From assembly GCA_023300065.1 (NCBI GenBank), contig JALZWJ010000260.1, forward strand, positions 1 through 11,869: DNA of 11,869 nt. The letters run 5' to 3'. Numbering within the stretch: position 1 is the stretch's first letter; the number at the start of each line of letters is the position of its first letter. The notes below the pieces were generated by a model. That model was not told the DNA's origin. It did no database searches and saw only the letters and a list, made by a program, of their open reading frames with translations. Origin of the DNA: Akkermansiaceae bacterium (GTDB taxonomy: Bacteria; Verrucomicrobiota; Verrucomicrobiia; Verrucomicrobiales; Akkermansiaceae). The translations under genes and the position numbers were made by a program. Shown piece after piece: positions 1-5,969 of this stretch.

Positions 1-1
1 G

Positions 2-82
2 GTGAAGCGCGAAGAAGCGAAGAAGCGACGTCGCAAAGGAGGCGGGTGGGCCATTATCGAAAATGTGCGTAAATCAGTTTAG
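2..82 (+). CDS. C-terminal end of an upstream gene, product unknown (partial)
   Basis: An open frame enters from the left edge and ends at a TAG at 80-82. The 26 visible residues run from a very basic stretch (KREEAKKRRRK) into GGGWAIIENVRKSV. The other forward frames stop early or give less protein-like sequence, so this is the best candidate for the tail of an upstream gene. A basic C-terminus of this sort could belong to a nucleic-acid-binding or ribosome-associated protein, but nothing visible identifies a family. No terminator follows directly; the first strong hairpin with a T-run lies at 255-326. It could also be a chance open frame. Confidence 0.3.
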   Translation: MKREEAKKRRRKGGGWAIIENVRKSV

Positions 83-176
83 TGGGGGAGATATATCTAT
101 GATTCGAGTCACTCTGAAATCGTTGAGCGCACTTTAGATGAGTCGCTTACAAGCGATTAAGTTGGCCGTGATATTG

Positions 177-192
177 TAAATAAATTTATTTA
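177..192. repeat. 16-bp perfect AT palindrome
   Basis: TAAATAAATTTATTTA reads identically on both strands. It sits in the gene-free stretch, just before the direct repeat and hairpin block. An all-A/T palindrome of this length may be an operator, an easily melted promoter element or a nucleoid-protein site. A TTGGCC at 162-167 lies 17 bases before TTTATT (185-190), so a sigma70-type promoter overlapping the palindrome is conceivable but weak. Confidence 0.4.
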
Positions 193-206
193 AACTTGTG
201 GGGGAT

Positions 207-232
207 CGGAGAGTGTCGCATACGGAGAGTGT
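207..232. repeat. Direct repeat of CGGAGAGTGT, 16-bp period
   Basis: CGGAGAGTGT occurs at 207-216 and again at 223-232, separated by CGCATA. The complementary octamer CACTCTCC is at 361-368, so either copy could pair with it in a transcript covering the whole leader. Tandem decamers with a fixed period are typical of regulator binding sites, but GGAGAG also resembles a Shine-Dalgarno core. No function is assigned. Confidence 0.4.
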
Positions 233-254
233 TGAAACCAAAGATTTTACTTTT

Positions 255-326
255 AGGTTCGGCTGGCTGTTCATCCTATACAGGTTCGGGGGTTCCTGTG
301 AGCGTTAGCCGGACCTTTATTTTTTT
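255..326 (+). terminator. Multi-stem hairpin with U-tract (terminator of a possible small RNA)
   Basis: Bases 255-267 can pair without a break with 304-316: 13 bp including three G-U pairs. Inside the loop, ACAGG (280-284) pairs with CCTGT (295-299). The outer stem runs straight into TTTATTTTTTT (316-326). A stable stem followed by a U-tract is the form of an intrinsic terminator, and the inner hairpin suggests the 3' end of a structured RNA. It does not carry the conserved signal recognition particle, tmRNA, 6S or tRNA signatures. It could end transcription from the gene to the left or from a small RNA starting near 195-205. Confidence 0.55.
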
Positions 327-339
327 CAAAATAAAGTCC
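311..339 (+). promoter_or_regulatory. Alternative hairpin overlapping the upstream terminator stem
   Basis: Bases 311-323 pair with 328-339: 12 bp with one bulged C and a TTTC loop. Bases 311-316 are also the end of the 255-267/304-316 stem, so the two folds exclude each other, and this one also hides the U-tract. That arrangement recalls an attenuator, although this hairpin forms after the terminator has been transcribed. It may instead serve as a terminator for transcription from the right. Confidence 0.35.
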
Positions 340-412
340 TAGAGTTTGGCTTTTATCTTTCACTCTCCTTTGCCCATTGCCTTCTGTTCGGTGGCAATTT
401 AAGCTCCCCTCA

Positions 413-1390
413 ATGAGATTTAGCAGCTTCTTGGCGACCGCTTTCTTTCTGCTTCCTCTGGTGAGTGAGGCTGGTCGGCCGGCTCTTAATGATAAGGAAG
501 TCCCGGCAACTCTCGATGACTTCAGGGCGATCCAGGCGGCTTTGCAAAAAAACCTAGAGCGGGCGCGAGCTGCCACGGTGTGCTTAGAAATAGGGGGCGG
601 ATCAGGCAGCGCGGTGATCATTAGCGCTGATGGCCTAGTCTTAACTGCGGCGCATGTCACGGGGAAGGTGGGGCAGGAGGTGAAGGTGATCATGGAGGAT
701 GGCCGCGAGCTAAAAGGGATGTCGCTCGGGCTGAATTCTGAGACGGATTCGGCGATGCTGCAGATTGTGGACGAGGGGCCTTTGCCTTTTGTGGAGGTGG
801 ATGAGGAAGACTGCTCCGAACTGGGTGACTGGGTTTTTTCGCTGGGGCACTCTGGGGGCTTTGATAAAGAGCGTGGCGTGAATGTCCGGGTCGGGCGACT
901 GGTGTTAGATTCTGAGTCTACGATTCAATCCGACTGCCTGTTGATCGGAGGGGATTCGGGTGGGCCTCTTTTTAATTTGGAGGGGCAGTTGATCGGGATT
1001 CATAGCCGAGTGGGAAAGTCTCTGGAGGATAGTAAGCATGTTCCTGTAAGAGAGTTTCAGAGTCACTGGGATGAGCTGAAGGAAAGTCAGTTTATCGGAG
1101 AGGGAGCCTTTGCGAAGAAGGTGGTGCCGGGGAGTGGTTTTCTGGGGATTTTGGTGGAGCAGGATGCCGAAGAGGGCTTGATGGTGACTGAGCTTTTTCC
1201 CGATGGGGTGGCGAGTAAGGCGGGATTGAAAGTGGGGGACAGGATCACGAAAATTGCGGGAGAGGCCGCGACGAAAGATGTTTTGGCGGCCAAGCTAGCG
1301 GAGCTAGGAGTGGGCGATAAGCTGGCCCTGATCTGGATCAGCGGCGAGGAGACAAAAGAGGAGACTTTAACATTAGGAGAGAGACCATGA
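413..1390 (+). CDS. Exported HtrA/DegP-type serine protease with C-terminal PDZ domain
   Basis: A 325-aa envelope protease of the trypsin-like (S1C/HtrA) kind, probably for quality control or cleavage of exported proteins. Residues 1-20 form a signal peptide (MRF, hydrophobic FLATAFFLLPL, cleavage near SEA/GR). The catalytic triad is complete: His81 in LTAAH, Asp112 in TDSAML, Ser182 in GGDSGGPLF. A PDZ domain follows at about 242-325 (FLGILVE, then ASKAGLKVGDRI). With one PDZ it is shorter than DegP. ATG 413 is chosen because it begins the signal peptide; an in-frame TTG at 377 would put charged residues in front. There is no Shine-Dalgarno sequence. Its stop overlaps the next start as ATGA, so the pair is probably translationally coupled. 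Substrate is unknown. Confidence 0.85.
   Translation: MRFSSFLATAFFLLPLVSEAGRPALNDKEVPATLDDFRAIQAALQKNLERARAATVCLEIGGGSGSAVIISADGLVLTAAHVTGKVGQEVKVIMEDGRELKGMSLGLNSETDSAMLQIVDEGPLPFVEVDEEDCSELGDWVFSLGHSGGFDKERGVNVRVGRLVLDSESTIQSDCLLIGGDSGGPLFNLEGQLIGIHSRVGKSLEDSKHVPVREFQSHWDELKESQFIGEGAFAKKVVPGSGFLGILVEQDAEEGLMVTELFPDGVASKAGLKVGDRITKIAGEAATKDVLAAKLAELGVGDKLALIWISGEETKEETLTLGERP
1375..1380 (+). promoter_or_regulatory. Shine-Dalgarno sequence for the second htrA-like gene
   Basis: AGGAGA lies about seven bases before the ATG at 1387, inside the end of the preceding gene. It is the only clear Shine-Dalgarno sequence in front of a gene in the window. It supports this start and coupled translation of the pair. 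Confidence 0.6.
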
Positions 1391-2397
1391 AGGCAATTAC
1401 CCTAACCTTATTTTTGGCGCTGTTGGCGTTTGGTGCGGCCTCGGCCTCGGCCAATACTTTACCATCCGAGAAACGAAAGAATGGCGCTTTGATCCAAAAG
1501 GCCTTGGCTCCGGTGCAGGTCTCATTGCAGGAGAGCAGCGCGGCTTTTTATAATAATGAAACCTCACGTCCGTTTCTTTATGGCACGGTGGTGGGCGCGA
1601 ATGGCTTGATCCTGACGAAGGCGAGCGAGCTGGATGAGGTGAAGGATTATCACATCCGAGTGGGAACGAAAAAGTATCGCGTTTCGGAACAGCTGGCCCG
1701 GAATGACACTTGGGATGTTGCCTTGGTGAAGATCGAGGCAGAAGGGTTACGAGCGGTAAACTTGAGCCATGTTGATGAAGTCGAGCACGGGACTTGGCTG
1801 GTTTCCAACGGCGCGACCGAAAGGCGCTTTCGCCGCCCTCAGCCAGGGATCGTGAGTGCGAATAAACGGGAGATCCCGGGTGGAACGCCTGCGGTGTTGG
1901 GCGTGGGCCTAAGTATGAAGGACGATGCTCTTTTGGTGGGCACGGTCGCGGAGGGGTCTGGGGCTGAAAAAGCTGGGATTAAGGAGGGTGATCATCTGAA
2001 GATCGTGGACGGTATTGAGATCAAGGACCGGGAAAACTTTATCGAGCATCTCAGGGGGAAATCGCTGGGTGAGCTTATACAACTGAAGCTAAAACGGGGT
2101 GAGGAGAGCTTGGAGGTCGAGGTCGAGATGATGGCTCGTCATAAACTCTATCCGCCGGTGCTGAGTCGGAATGATCAATTGAGTGGAGGTGCGGCCAAGC
2201 AGTCCGCGCGACGCATCGGTTTTCCGATGGTCATCCAGCATGAGACGCGGCTGACGCGTCGCACGGTGGGTGGGCCACTCTTTACTCTTGAGGGGGAATT
2301 TGTGGGGATGAATATCGCGGCGGTGAACCGAGTCGAGGCATTCGCGATTCCTGCCAAGGAACTCGGAGAAGTGCTGAAAGAGCTGAAGAAAGAGTGA
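1387..2397 (+). CDS. Exported HtrA-like pseudoprotease with internal PDZ domain
   Basis: A 336-aa protein with a signal peptide (1-22, ASASA near the cleavage site) and HtrA-like sequence, but no intact active site. The His motif LTNAH is LTKAS (Ser80 in place of His), Asp110 is kept in WDVALVKI, and the GNSGGPL motif is RTVGGPL (Val294 in place of Ser). Domain order is unusual. A first barrel (about 35-150) is followed by a PDZ domain (about 168-250; SGAEKAGIKEGDHL), and only then comes the segment normally around the catalytic Ser (282-330; VGGPLFTLEGEFVGMN, then AFAIP). The PDZ thus appears inserted within the protease domain. Inference: a non-catalytic binding partner or regulator of the active protease encoded just upstream, with which it overlaps by four bases. 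Confidence 0.8.
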   Translation: MKAITLTLFLALLAFGAASASANTLPSEKRKNGALIQKALAPVQVSLQESSAAFYNNETSRPFLYGTVVGANGLILTKASELDEVKDYHIRVGTKKYRVSEQLARNDTWDVALVKIEAEGLRAVNLSHVDEVEHGTWLVSNGATERRFRRPQPGIVSANKREIPGGTPAVLGVGLSMKDDALLVGTVAEGSGAEKAGIKEGDHLKIVDGIEIKDRENFIEHLRGKSLGELIQLKLKRGEESLEVEVEMMARHKLYPPVLSRNDQLSGGAAKQSARRIGFPMVIQHETRLTRRTVGGPLFTLEGEFVGMNIAAVNRVEAFAIPAKELGEVLKELKKE

Positions 2398-2398
2398 G

Positions 2399-3778
2399 TT
2401 AGCTCTGCTCGCTGCGATGCTTTTTAAAGATCGCGAGGGTGCGGTTTCTCTCGTCACTATGATTCACGATTGGGCTGGGGTAGCCGGGCGCGATGGAGGA
2501 GCCATCAGCTGAGGGTTCTAAGAAGAGCTTCGGGTGGCAGGCGGAGAGCTCGGGCACCCAGCGCTTGATGTAGTCTCCTTGGAGGTCGAATCGTTTGGTC
2601 TGAGACCAGGGGTTTTGAATCCGGAAGTAGGGGGCGGCGTCGGCTCCTGTTCCGGCACTCCATTGCCAGCCTCCGTTGTTTGAGGCAATTTCGCCATCGA
2701 GTAGGTGCTGGGCGAAAAATTGTTCGCCGAGTCGCCAGTCGAGGTGGAGGTCTTTTGTGAGGAACATTGCCACGATCATGCGCACTCGGTTGTGCATAAA
2801 GCCGGTTTTTAAAAGCTCGCGGATTCCGGCGTCGATGATGGGGAAGCCGGTTTGGCCGGTCTTCCATGCGTCGAACTGCGCGCCCGGTTCATCCCATGGG
2901 AGGCCTCGCCAATCCGCCTTGAACTCCAGTTCAAGAATCTCAGGAGAATGGTGCAGGATCTGAAAGTAAAACTCCCGCCACGCCAGTTCCTTGAGGTATT
3001 GCTCCGATCCGCATTTTAGCGCTTTGTGGTAAAGTTCGCGAATCGAGAGGGTGCCCCAGCGGAGGTCTTGGGAGATCCGGCTGGTTCCGAGGACGGAGGG
3101 GGTGTCGCGGGTGTCATCGTAGGTGCTGATGCGCCCTGCCAAGGCTTCCTTCATCCGTTGGCGGGCCGCTTTTTCTCCTCCTTGTAGGATCTCGCAGCCG
3201 GTGTCTTCCAGTTCCCAAGTCGCGAGGGTGGGGAGGGGAAGTGATGGGATTCCTGTGGGTGTTTTGATCTCCTTGAGGGCACCGGTGGGTCTCCTTTTTT
3301 CCAAGGGGAGCCAGCGTTTTGAAAATGGGGTGTAGACGCGGTAGGGAGTGCCGTCGTCTTTGAGGATTTCTTCGACGTGATGGAGGGCCGCGTCTTGATA
3401 GGTGAAAACGGGGACGGGAGATTCGGCCTTGAGTCTCGCCTCGACCGCTTGACCGAATGGGTCGACATCTTGATTGAGATAAATGGCCTCTGCTCCGGTT
3501 TCTGCGACTAATTTTAGGAGCTCCGCGACGGCATCGCCTTGGCGGATGATGAGGGCTCCGCCTAGGTGGGCGAGGTTTCCGGAAAGGGATGCGAGGCAGT
3601 CGCAGAGGAATTTTTGGCGTTTCTCACCGGTCCAAAGGTGCTTTTTTTTCCAATCGCTGAGAATGTAAGTGGGGATGATCTCGGGCGAGTCTGAAAGTGC
3701 GGCATTTAGGGCGGTGTTATCGGTCAGGCGGAGGTCACGGCGGAACCAATGGATGGCGCGGGAGAATCGTTGAGACAT
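2399..3778 (-). CDS. phrB: Deoxyribodipyrimidine photolyase (class I photolyase/cryptochrome family)
   Basis: A 459-aa flavoprotein that splits UV-induced pyrimidine dimers using light. The N-terminal antenna domain starts with IHWFRRDLRLTDN (9-21). The C-terminal FAD domain is complete, with WREFYFQIL (267-275), TGFPIIDAGIRELLKTG (310-326), MHNRVRM (328-334) and NNGGWQWSAGTGADAAPYFR (367-386). The electron-transfer tryptophans matching E. coli W306/W359/W382 are W305, W348 and W371, and the dimer-contacting tryptophan is W267, so a true photolyase is more likely than a cryptochrome. Which antenna cofactor it uses cannot be read. Its stop is one base from the stop of the convergent pseudoprotease gene. 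The small gene at 3796-4056 lies 17 bases upstream, so the two probably share a transcript. No Shine-Dalgarno sequence. Confidence 0.93.
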   Translation of the reverse strand: MSQRFSRAIHWFRRDLRLTDNTALNAALSDSPEIIPTYILSDWKKKHLWTGEKRQKFLCDCLASLSGNLAHLGGALIIRQGDAVAELLKLVAETGAEAIYLNQDVDPFGQAVEARLKAESPVPVFTYQDAALHHVEEILKDDGTPYRVYTPFSKRWLPLEKRRPTGALKEIKTPTGIPSLPLPTLATWELEDTGCEILQGGEKAARQRMKEALAGRISTYDDTRDTPSVLGTSRISQDLRWGTLSIRELYHKALKCGSEQYLKELAWREFYFQILHHSPEILELEFKADWRGLPWDEPGAQFDAWKTGQTGFPIIDAGIRELLKTGFMHNRVRMIVAMFLTKDLHLDWRLGEQFFAQHLLDGEIASNNGGWQWSAGTGADAAPYFRIQNPWSQTKRFDLQGDYIKRWVPELSACHPKLFLEPSADGSSIAPGYPSPIVNHSDERNRTLAIFKKHRSEQS

Positions 3779-3795
3779 GGTGAGAGAAATGAGAG

Positions 3796-4056
3796 TCAGG
3801 AGTTCTTGAGTAACTGATCGACCTTTCGGATCGTGGTCTTGCTGAGTTTACCATTCACGCGTCGGGAATTGTCGACCAGAAACAAAAGCTGTGCTTTTAT
3901 TTCTTCGGCCACGAGGAGCGATTTTTTACCGCTCCCATGGTCGCGGTCTGAGAAATATTTTGTGAAAGTGGTGCCGGCACGGCTGATGCAGAGTCGCCAG
4001 CCCTCGAAGGCAGCGGTCTCATAGGTGAAGCGAGTGAGGTTCTTACGGGACGTCAT
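3796..4056 (-). CDS. Small basic protein with AP2-like fold features
   Basis: An 86-aa basic protein not recognised as a named family. The middle, GWRLCISRAGTTFTKYFSD (19-37), looks like two or three short beta strands with alternating basic and aromatic residues. A helix-like segment (KKSLLVAEEIKAQL, 44-57) follows. That order resembles the AP2 or integrase-arm DNA-binding fold, so DNA binding is a guess from pattern. The tail (NGKLSKTTIRKVDQLLKN) looks helical. It precedes the photolyase gene by 17 bases on the same strand, so it may be co-transcribed with it. The start is the only ATG fitting this frame, and no Shine-Dalgarno sequence is present. It is divergent from rpoA across 227 bp. 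Confidence 0.65.
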   Translation of the reverse strand: MTSRKNLTRFTYETAAFEGWRLCISRAGTTFTKYFSDRDHGSGKKSLLVAEEIKAQLLFLVDNSRRVNGKLSKTTIRKVDQLLKNS

Positions 4057-4225
4057 CTGAAGCAGTGAATTTGAATTTACTTAATCCAGTTTTTCGGGAT
4101 TACATGTCGTTTTTGGGCAAGAAAGCGGAAATATTTCGGATATCGAAAGAAAAAGGATTGCATCCGGCGCCCTTAACTGGTCCTTTCCGCCTCCGCGAGT
4201 CTTTGAAATCGCCGTAGGTCCTCTG

Positions 4226-4274
4226 TGGTTATCCTAATGGATGCCTCACTCGTGAGAGGGAAACCCGGCAACCA
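4226..4274 (+). promoter_or_regulatory. Possible folded leader just upstream of rpoA
   Basis: Short helices fit end to end: TGGTT (4226-4230) with AACCA (4270-4274), ATCC (4231-4234) with GGAT (4239-4242), and GCC (4243-4245) with GGC (4267-4269). Together they form a three-way junction with no unpaired junction bases. Inside the last helix, TCA/TGA (4246-4248/4253-4255) and GGG/CCC (4258-4260/4264-4266) could form small hairpins. The closing helix ends nine bases before the rpoA ATG, where it could affect ribosome access. Each helix is short, so chance is a real alternative. Confidence 0.28.
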
Positions 4275-4283
4275 ATTATTACC

Positions 4284-5405
4284 ATGTCAGAAGAAAATAC
4301 TGAAGTTGAAGAGAAAGAAGGAGCCGTCAAACTGAACCGCTTCGAGCTCCCAAGTCGCCTTATCAAAAATGAGGAGACTGCGACCGATAATTACGGCCAA
4401 TTCACGGCTGAGCCATTCGAGCAAGGATTCGGCCACACCATTGGCAACTCTCTTCGCCGTGTGCTCCTTTCCTCATTGGAAGGTGCTGCGATTACCTCTG
4501 TGCGCATTGCCGGAGTTCAACACGAATTTGCGACTCTTCCCGGAGTCATTGAAGATGTCACCGACATCGTCCTGAATCTCAAGAAGGTGAAGTTCATCGC
4601 TCATGCGAAAGAGCCACGCGTTCTCACTCTTAAAGTCGAGAAGGCGGGTGTCATCACTGCTGGTGATATCCAAGAGGACAACATTTACGAAGTCGTGAAT
4701 AAGGACCAAGTCATCTGCACCCTCGATAAGAAGGTGAAGTTTGATGCAGAGATCGAGGTTCAAGTGGGACGTGGTTTCAAGACCGGCGACGAGAACAAGC
4801 GCGAAGGTGCCCCAATCGGCGTCATTGCAATCGATTCTATCTTCTCCCCAGTTTCCCGCGTTAAGTATTCAGTTGGCGCGACTCGTGTTGGTCAGATTAC
4901 TGACTTCGACAAGGTCGTCCTCGACATCTGGACTGATGGCCGCATTGAGCCACACGATGCTCTCTTGCAAGCCTCTGCGATTCTTCGTCACCACCTCGAC
5001 GTCTTCGTTAACTATGATGATGATGCAGTCGGCTTCGAGGAAGCACCTGCTGAGCAGTCTGAGGAAAATGCCGCTCTTAAAAAGCTCCTCAACATGAGTG
5101 TGAACGAAATCGAACTTTCCGTTCGTGCCGCGAACTGCCTCAACAACGCGAACATTACCTCTGTTGGTCAGCTCGCGCTGAAGACCGAGGCAGAAATGCT
5201 TAAGTATCGTAACTTCGGTAAGAAGTCTCTGAACGAGATCAAAGACAAGCTTCAAGAGCTTGGACTCGGACTTGGAATGAACCTCGATCCATCACTGCTG
5301 AGCGGACCTGCTCTCGGTGCTCCTGCTGCTGCTCCTCGCCTCGGTGTGGAAGAAGAAGCTCCTGTCGGTCTTGCCGACCTCATCGCTCAAAACCTCGACC
5401 AATAA
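4284..5405 (+). CDS. rpoA: DNA-directed RNA polymerase subunit alpha
   Basis: A 373-aa alpha subunit, which dimerises to nucleate RNA polymerase assembly and contacts UP elements and activators. The N-terminal domain has the hallmark FGHTIGNSLRRVLLSSLEG (49-67). The C-terminal domain (about 264-335) has IELSVRAANCLNNANI and a KYRNFGKKSLNEIK helix; Arg281 matches the DNA-contacting Arg265 of E. coli. An acidic N-terminus (MSEENTEVEEKEG) and a tail of about 35 residues after the C-terminal domain (GAPAAAPRLGVEEE) make it longer than the usual ~330 aa. It is followed by rplQ after 42 bases but is not preceded by rpsM-rpsK-rpsD; a divergent small gene lies upstream, so it needs its own promoter. 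No clear promoter was found at 4057-4283, and there is no Shine-Dalgarno sequence. Confidence 0.98.
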   Translation: MSEENTEVEEKEGAVKLNRFELPSRLIKNEETATDNYGQFTAEPFEQGFGHTIGNSLRRVLLSSLEGAAITSVRIAGVQHEFATLPGVIEDVTDIVLNLKKVKFIAHAKEPRVLTLKVEKAGVITAGDIQEDNIYEVVNKDQVICTLDKKVKFDAEIEVQVGRGFKTGDENKREGAPIGVIAIDSIFSPVSRVKYSVGATRVGQITDFDKVVLDIWTDGRIEPHDALLQASAILRHHLDVFVNYDDDAVGFEEAPAEQSEENAALKKLLNMSVNEIELSVRAANCLNNANITSVGQLALKTEAEMLKYRNFGKKSLNEIKDKLQELGLGLGMNLDPSLLSGPALGAPAAAPRLGVEEEAPVGLADLIAQNLDQ

Positions 5406-5447
5406 ACGGTCGTCCCTAACCCTACACTTTAAGAAAGAAATAAACTG

Positions 5448-5861
5448 ATGAGACATCGTAAGAAAACTGTCCGACTCCAGCGCAAAGACGGCCACCGTCG
5501 TTCATTACTTGCCAACCAAGCCTGCGCTCTCATCGAGCACGGTCGCATTCGCACCACCCTCGCCAAAGCCAAGGCTCTTCGTCCTATCTCGGAGAAGTTG
5601 ATCACTTTGACTAAGAAAGAGGACGGAGTGCATGCCCGCCGCATGGCTTTCCGTTTCCTCCGCCAAGCCAAGAGCGTAAAGCGTCTTTTTGACGTCGTCG
5701 CTCCTGTCGTGGGTGATCGCCCAGGCGGCTACTGCCGCATCACAAAGCTCGGGCCGCGTGTCAGTGACTCCGCACCGATGGCTTACATCGAGTGGGTTGA
5801 TCTTGAGAACCTCGTCGATGACGCGGATATCGAGGACACTGCTGAAGAGGCAGCGGAGTAA
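5448..5861 (+). CDS. rplQ: 50S ribosomal protein L17 (bL17)
   Basis: A 137-aa large-subunit protein. The N-terminal core is typical: MRHRKKTVRLQRKDGHRRSL, then LANQACALIEHGRIRTTLAKAKALRP. The core ends with YCRITKLGPRVSDSAPMAYIEWVDL. An acidic tail (VDDADIEDTAEEAAE) extends past the core, making it somewhat longer than the usual 115-130 aa. It follows rpoA by 42 bases, the standard order at the end of the alpha operon, and is followed by a strong hairpin terminator, so it is the last gene of the transcript. Upstream bases AAGAAAG are only a weak Shine-Dalgarno candidate. Confidence 0.97.
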   Translation: MRHRKKTVRLQRKDGHRRSLLANQACALIEHGRIRTTLAKAKALRPISEKLITLTKKEDGVHARRMAFRFLRQAKSVKRLFDVVAPVVGDRPGGYCRITKLGPRVSDSAPMAYIEWVDLENLVDDADIEDTAEEAAE

Positions 5862-5885
5862 ATCCGCGTTCTTTTAGAAGATTTC

Positions 5886-5923
5886 AAAACGACCGGTTCT
5901 CGCAAGAGGGCCGGTCGTTTTTT
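5886..5923 (+). terminator. Strong intrinsic terminator after rplQ, probably bidirectional
   Basis: Bases 5886-5901 pair without interruption with 5906-5921: 16 bp (two G-U pairs) closed by a GCAA tetraloop of the stable GNRA type. A run of six T ends the element at 5918-5923. The left arm starts with AAAA, giving a U-run on the opposite strand, so it may also end transcription of the convergent DUF3108 gene whose stop is at 5970. Confidence 0.92.
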
Positions 5924-5969
5924 GTGTTGGTTTAGAGACCTAGCTTGATCCTCTTGGAGGGAGGTGGTC

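Larger units (their letters stand above)
83..412. other. Gene-poor structured region upstream of the htrA-like pair
   Basis: This 330-base stretch has no convincing gene. It holds a 14-bp dyad TCGCTTACAAGCGA (143-156), a 16-bp perfect AT palindrome (177-192), a 10-bp direct repeat (207-216 and 223-232), a multi-stem hairpin with a T-run (255-326) and an overlapping second hairpin (311-339). Two tiny abutting reading frames also occur: 99-137 (12 aa) sits eight bases after a GGGGGAG purine run, and 138-179 (13 aa) starts right after its stop. Both are short enough to be chance. The region could hold a small RNA gene, a leader, or a terminator plus the promoter of the following gene. Confidence 0.5.

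Noticed and set aside
255..326. tRNA, tmRNA, 6S or signal recognition particle RNA gene
   Set aside because: Pairing is strong but the T-arm geometry is wrong and none of the conserved core sequences of these RNAs is present.
377..412. TTG start extending the first protease by 12 residues
   Set aside because: It adds charged and polar residues in front of a good signal peptide; the ATG at 413 begins it directly.
2089..2457. Open frame on the minus strand across the pseudoprotease end
   Set aside because: It is antisense to two well-supported genes and has no recognisable protein sequence.
4255..4274. Bases GGGAAACCCGGCAACC before rpoA resemble the core of a SAM-I riboswitch
   Set aside because: The rest of the riboswitch (about 100 bases with P1, P2 and P4) is missing; the start codon follows within ten bases and rpoA is not a sulfur gene.
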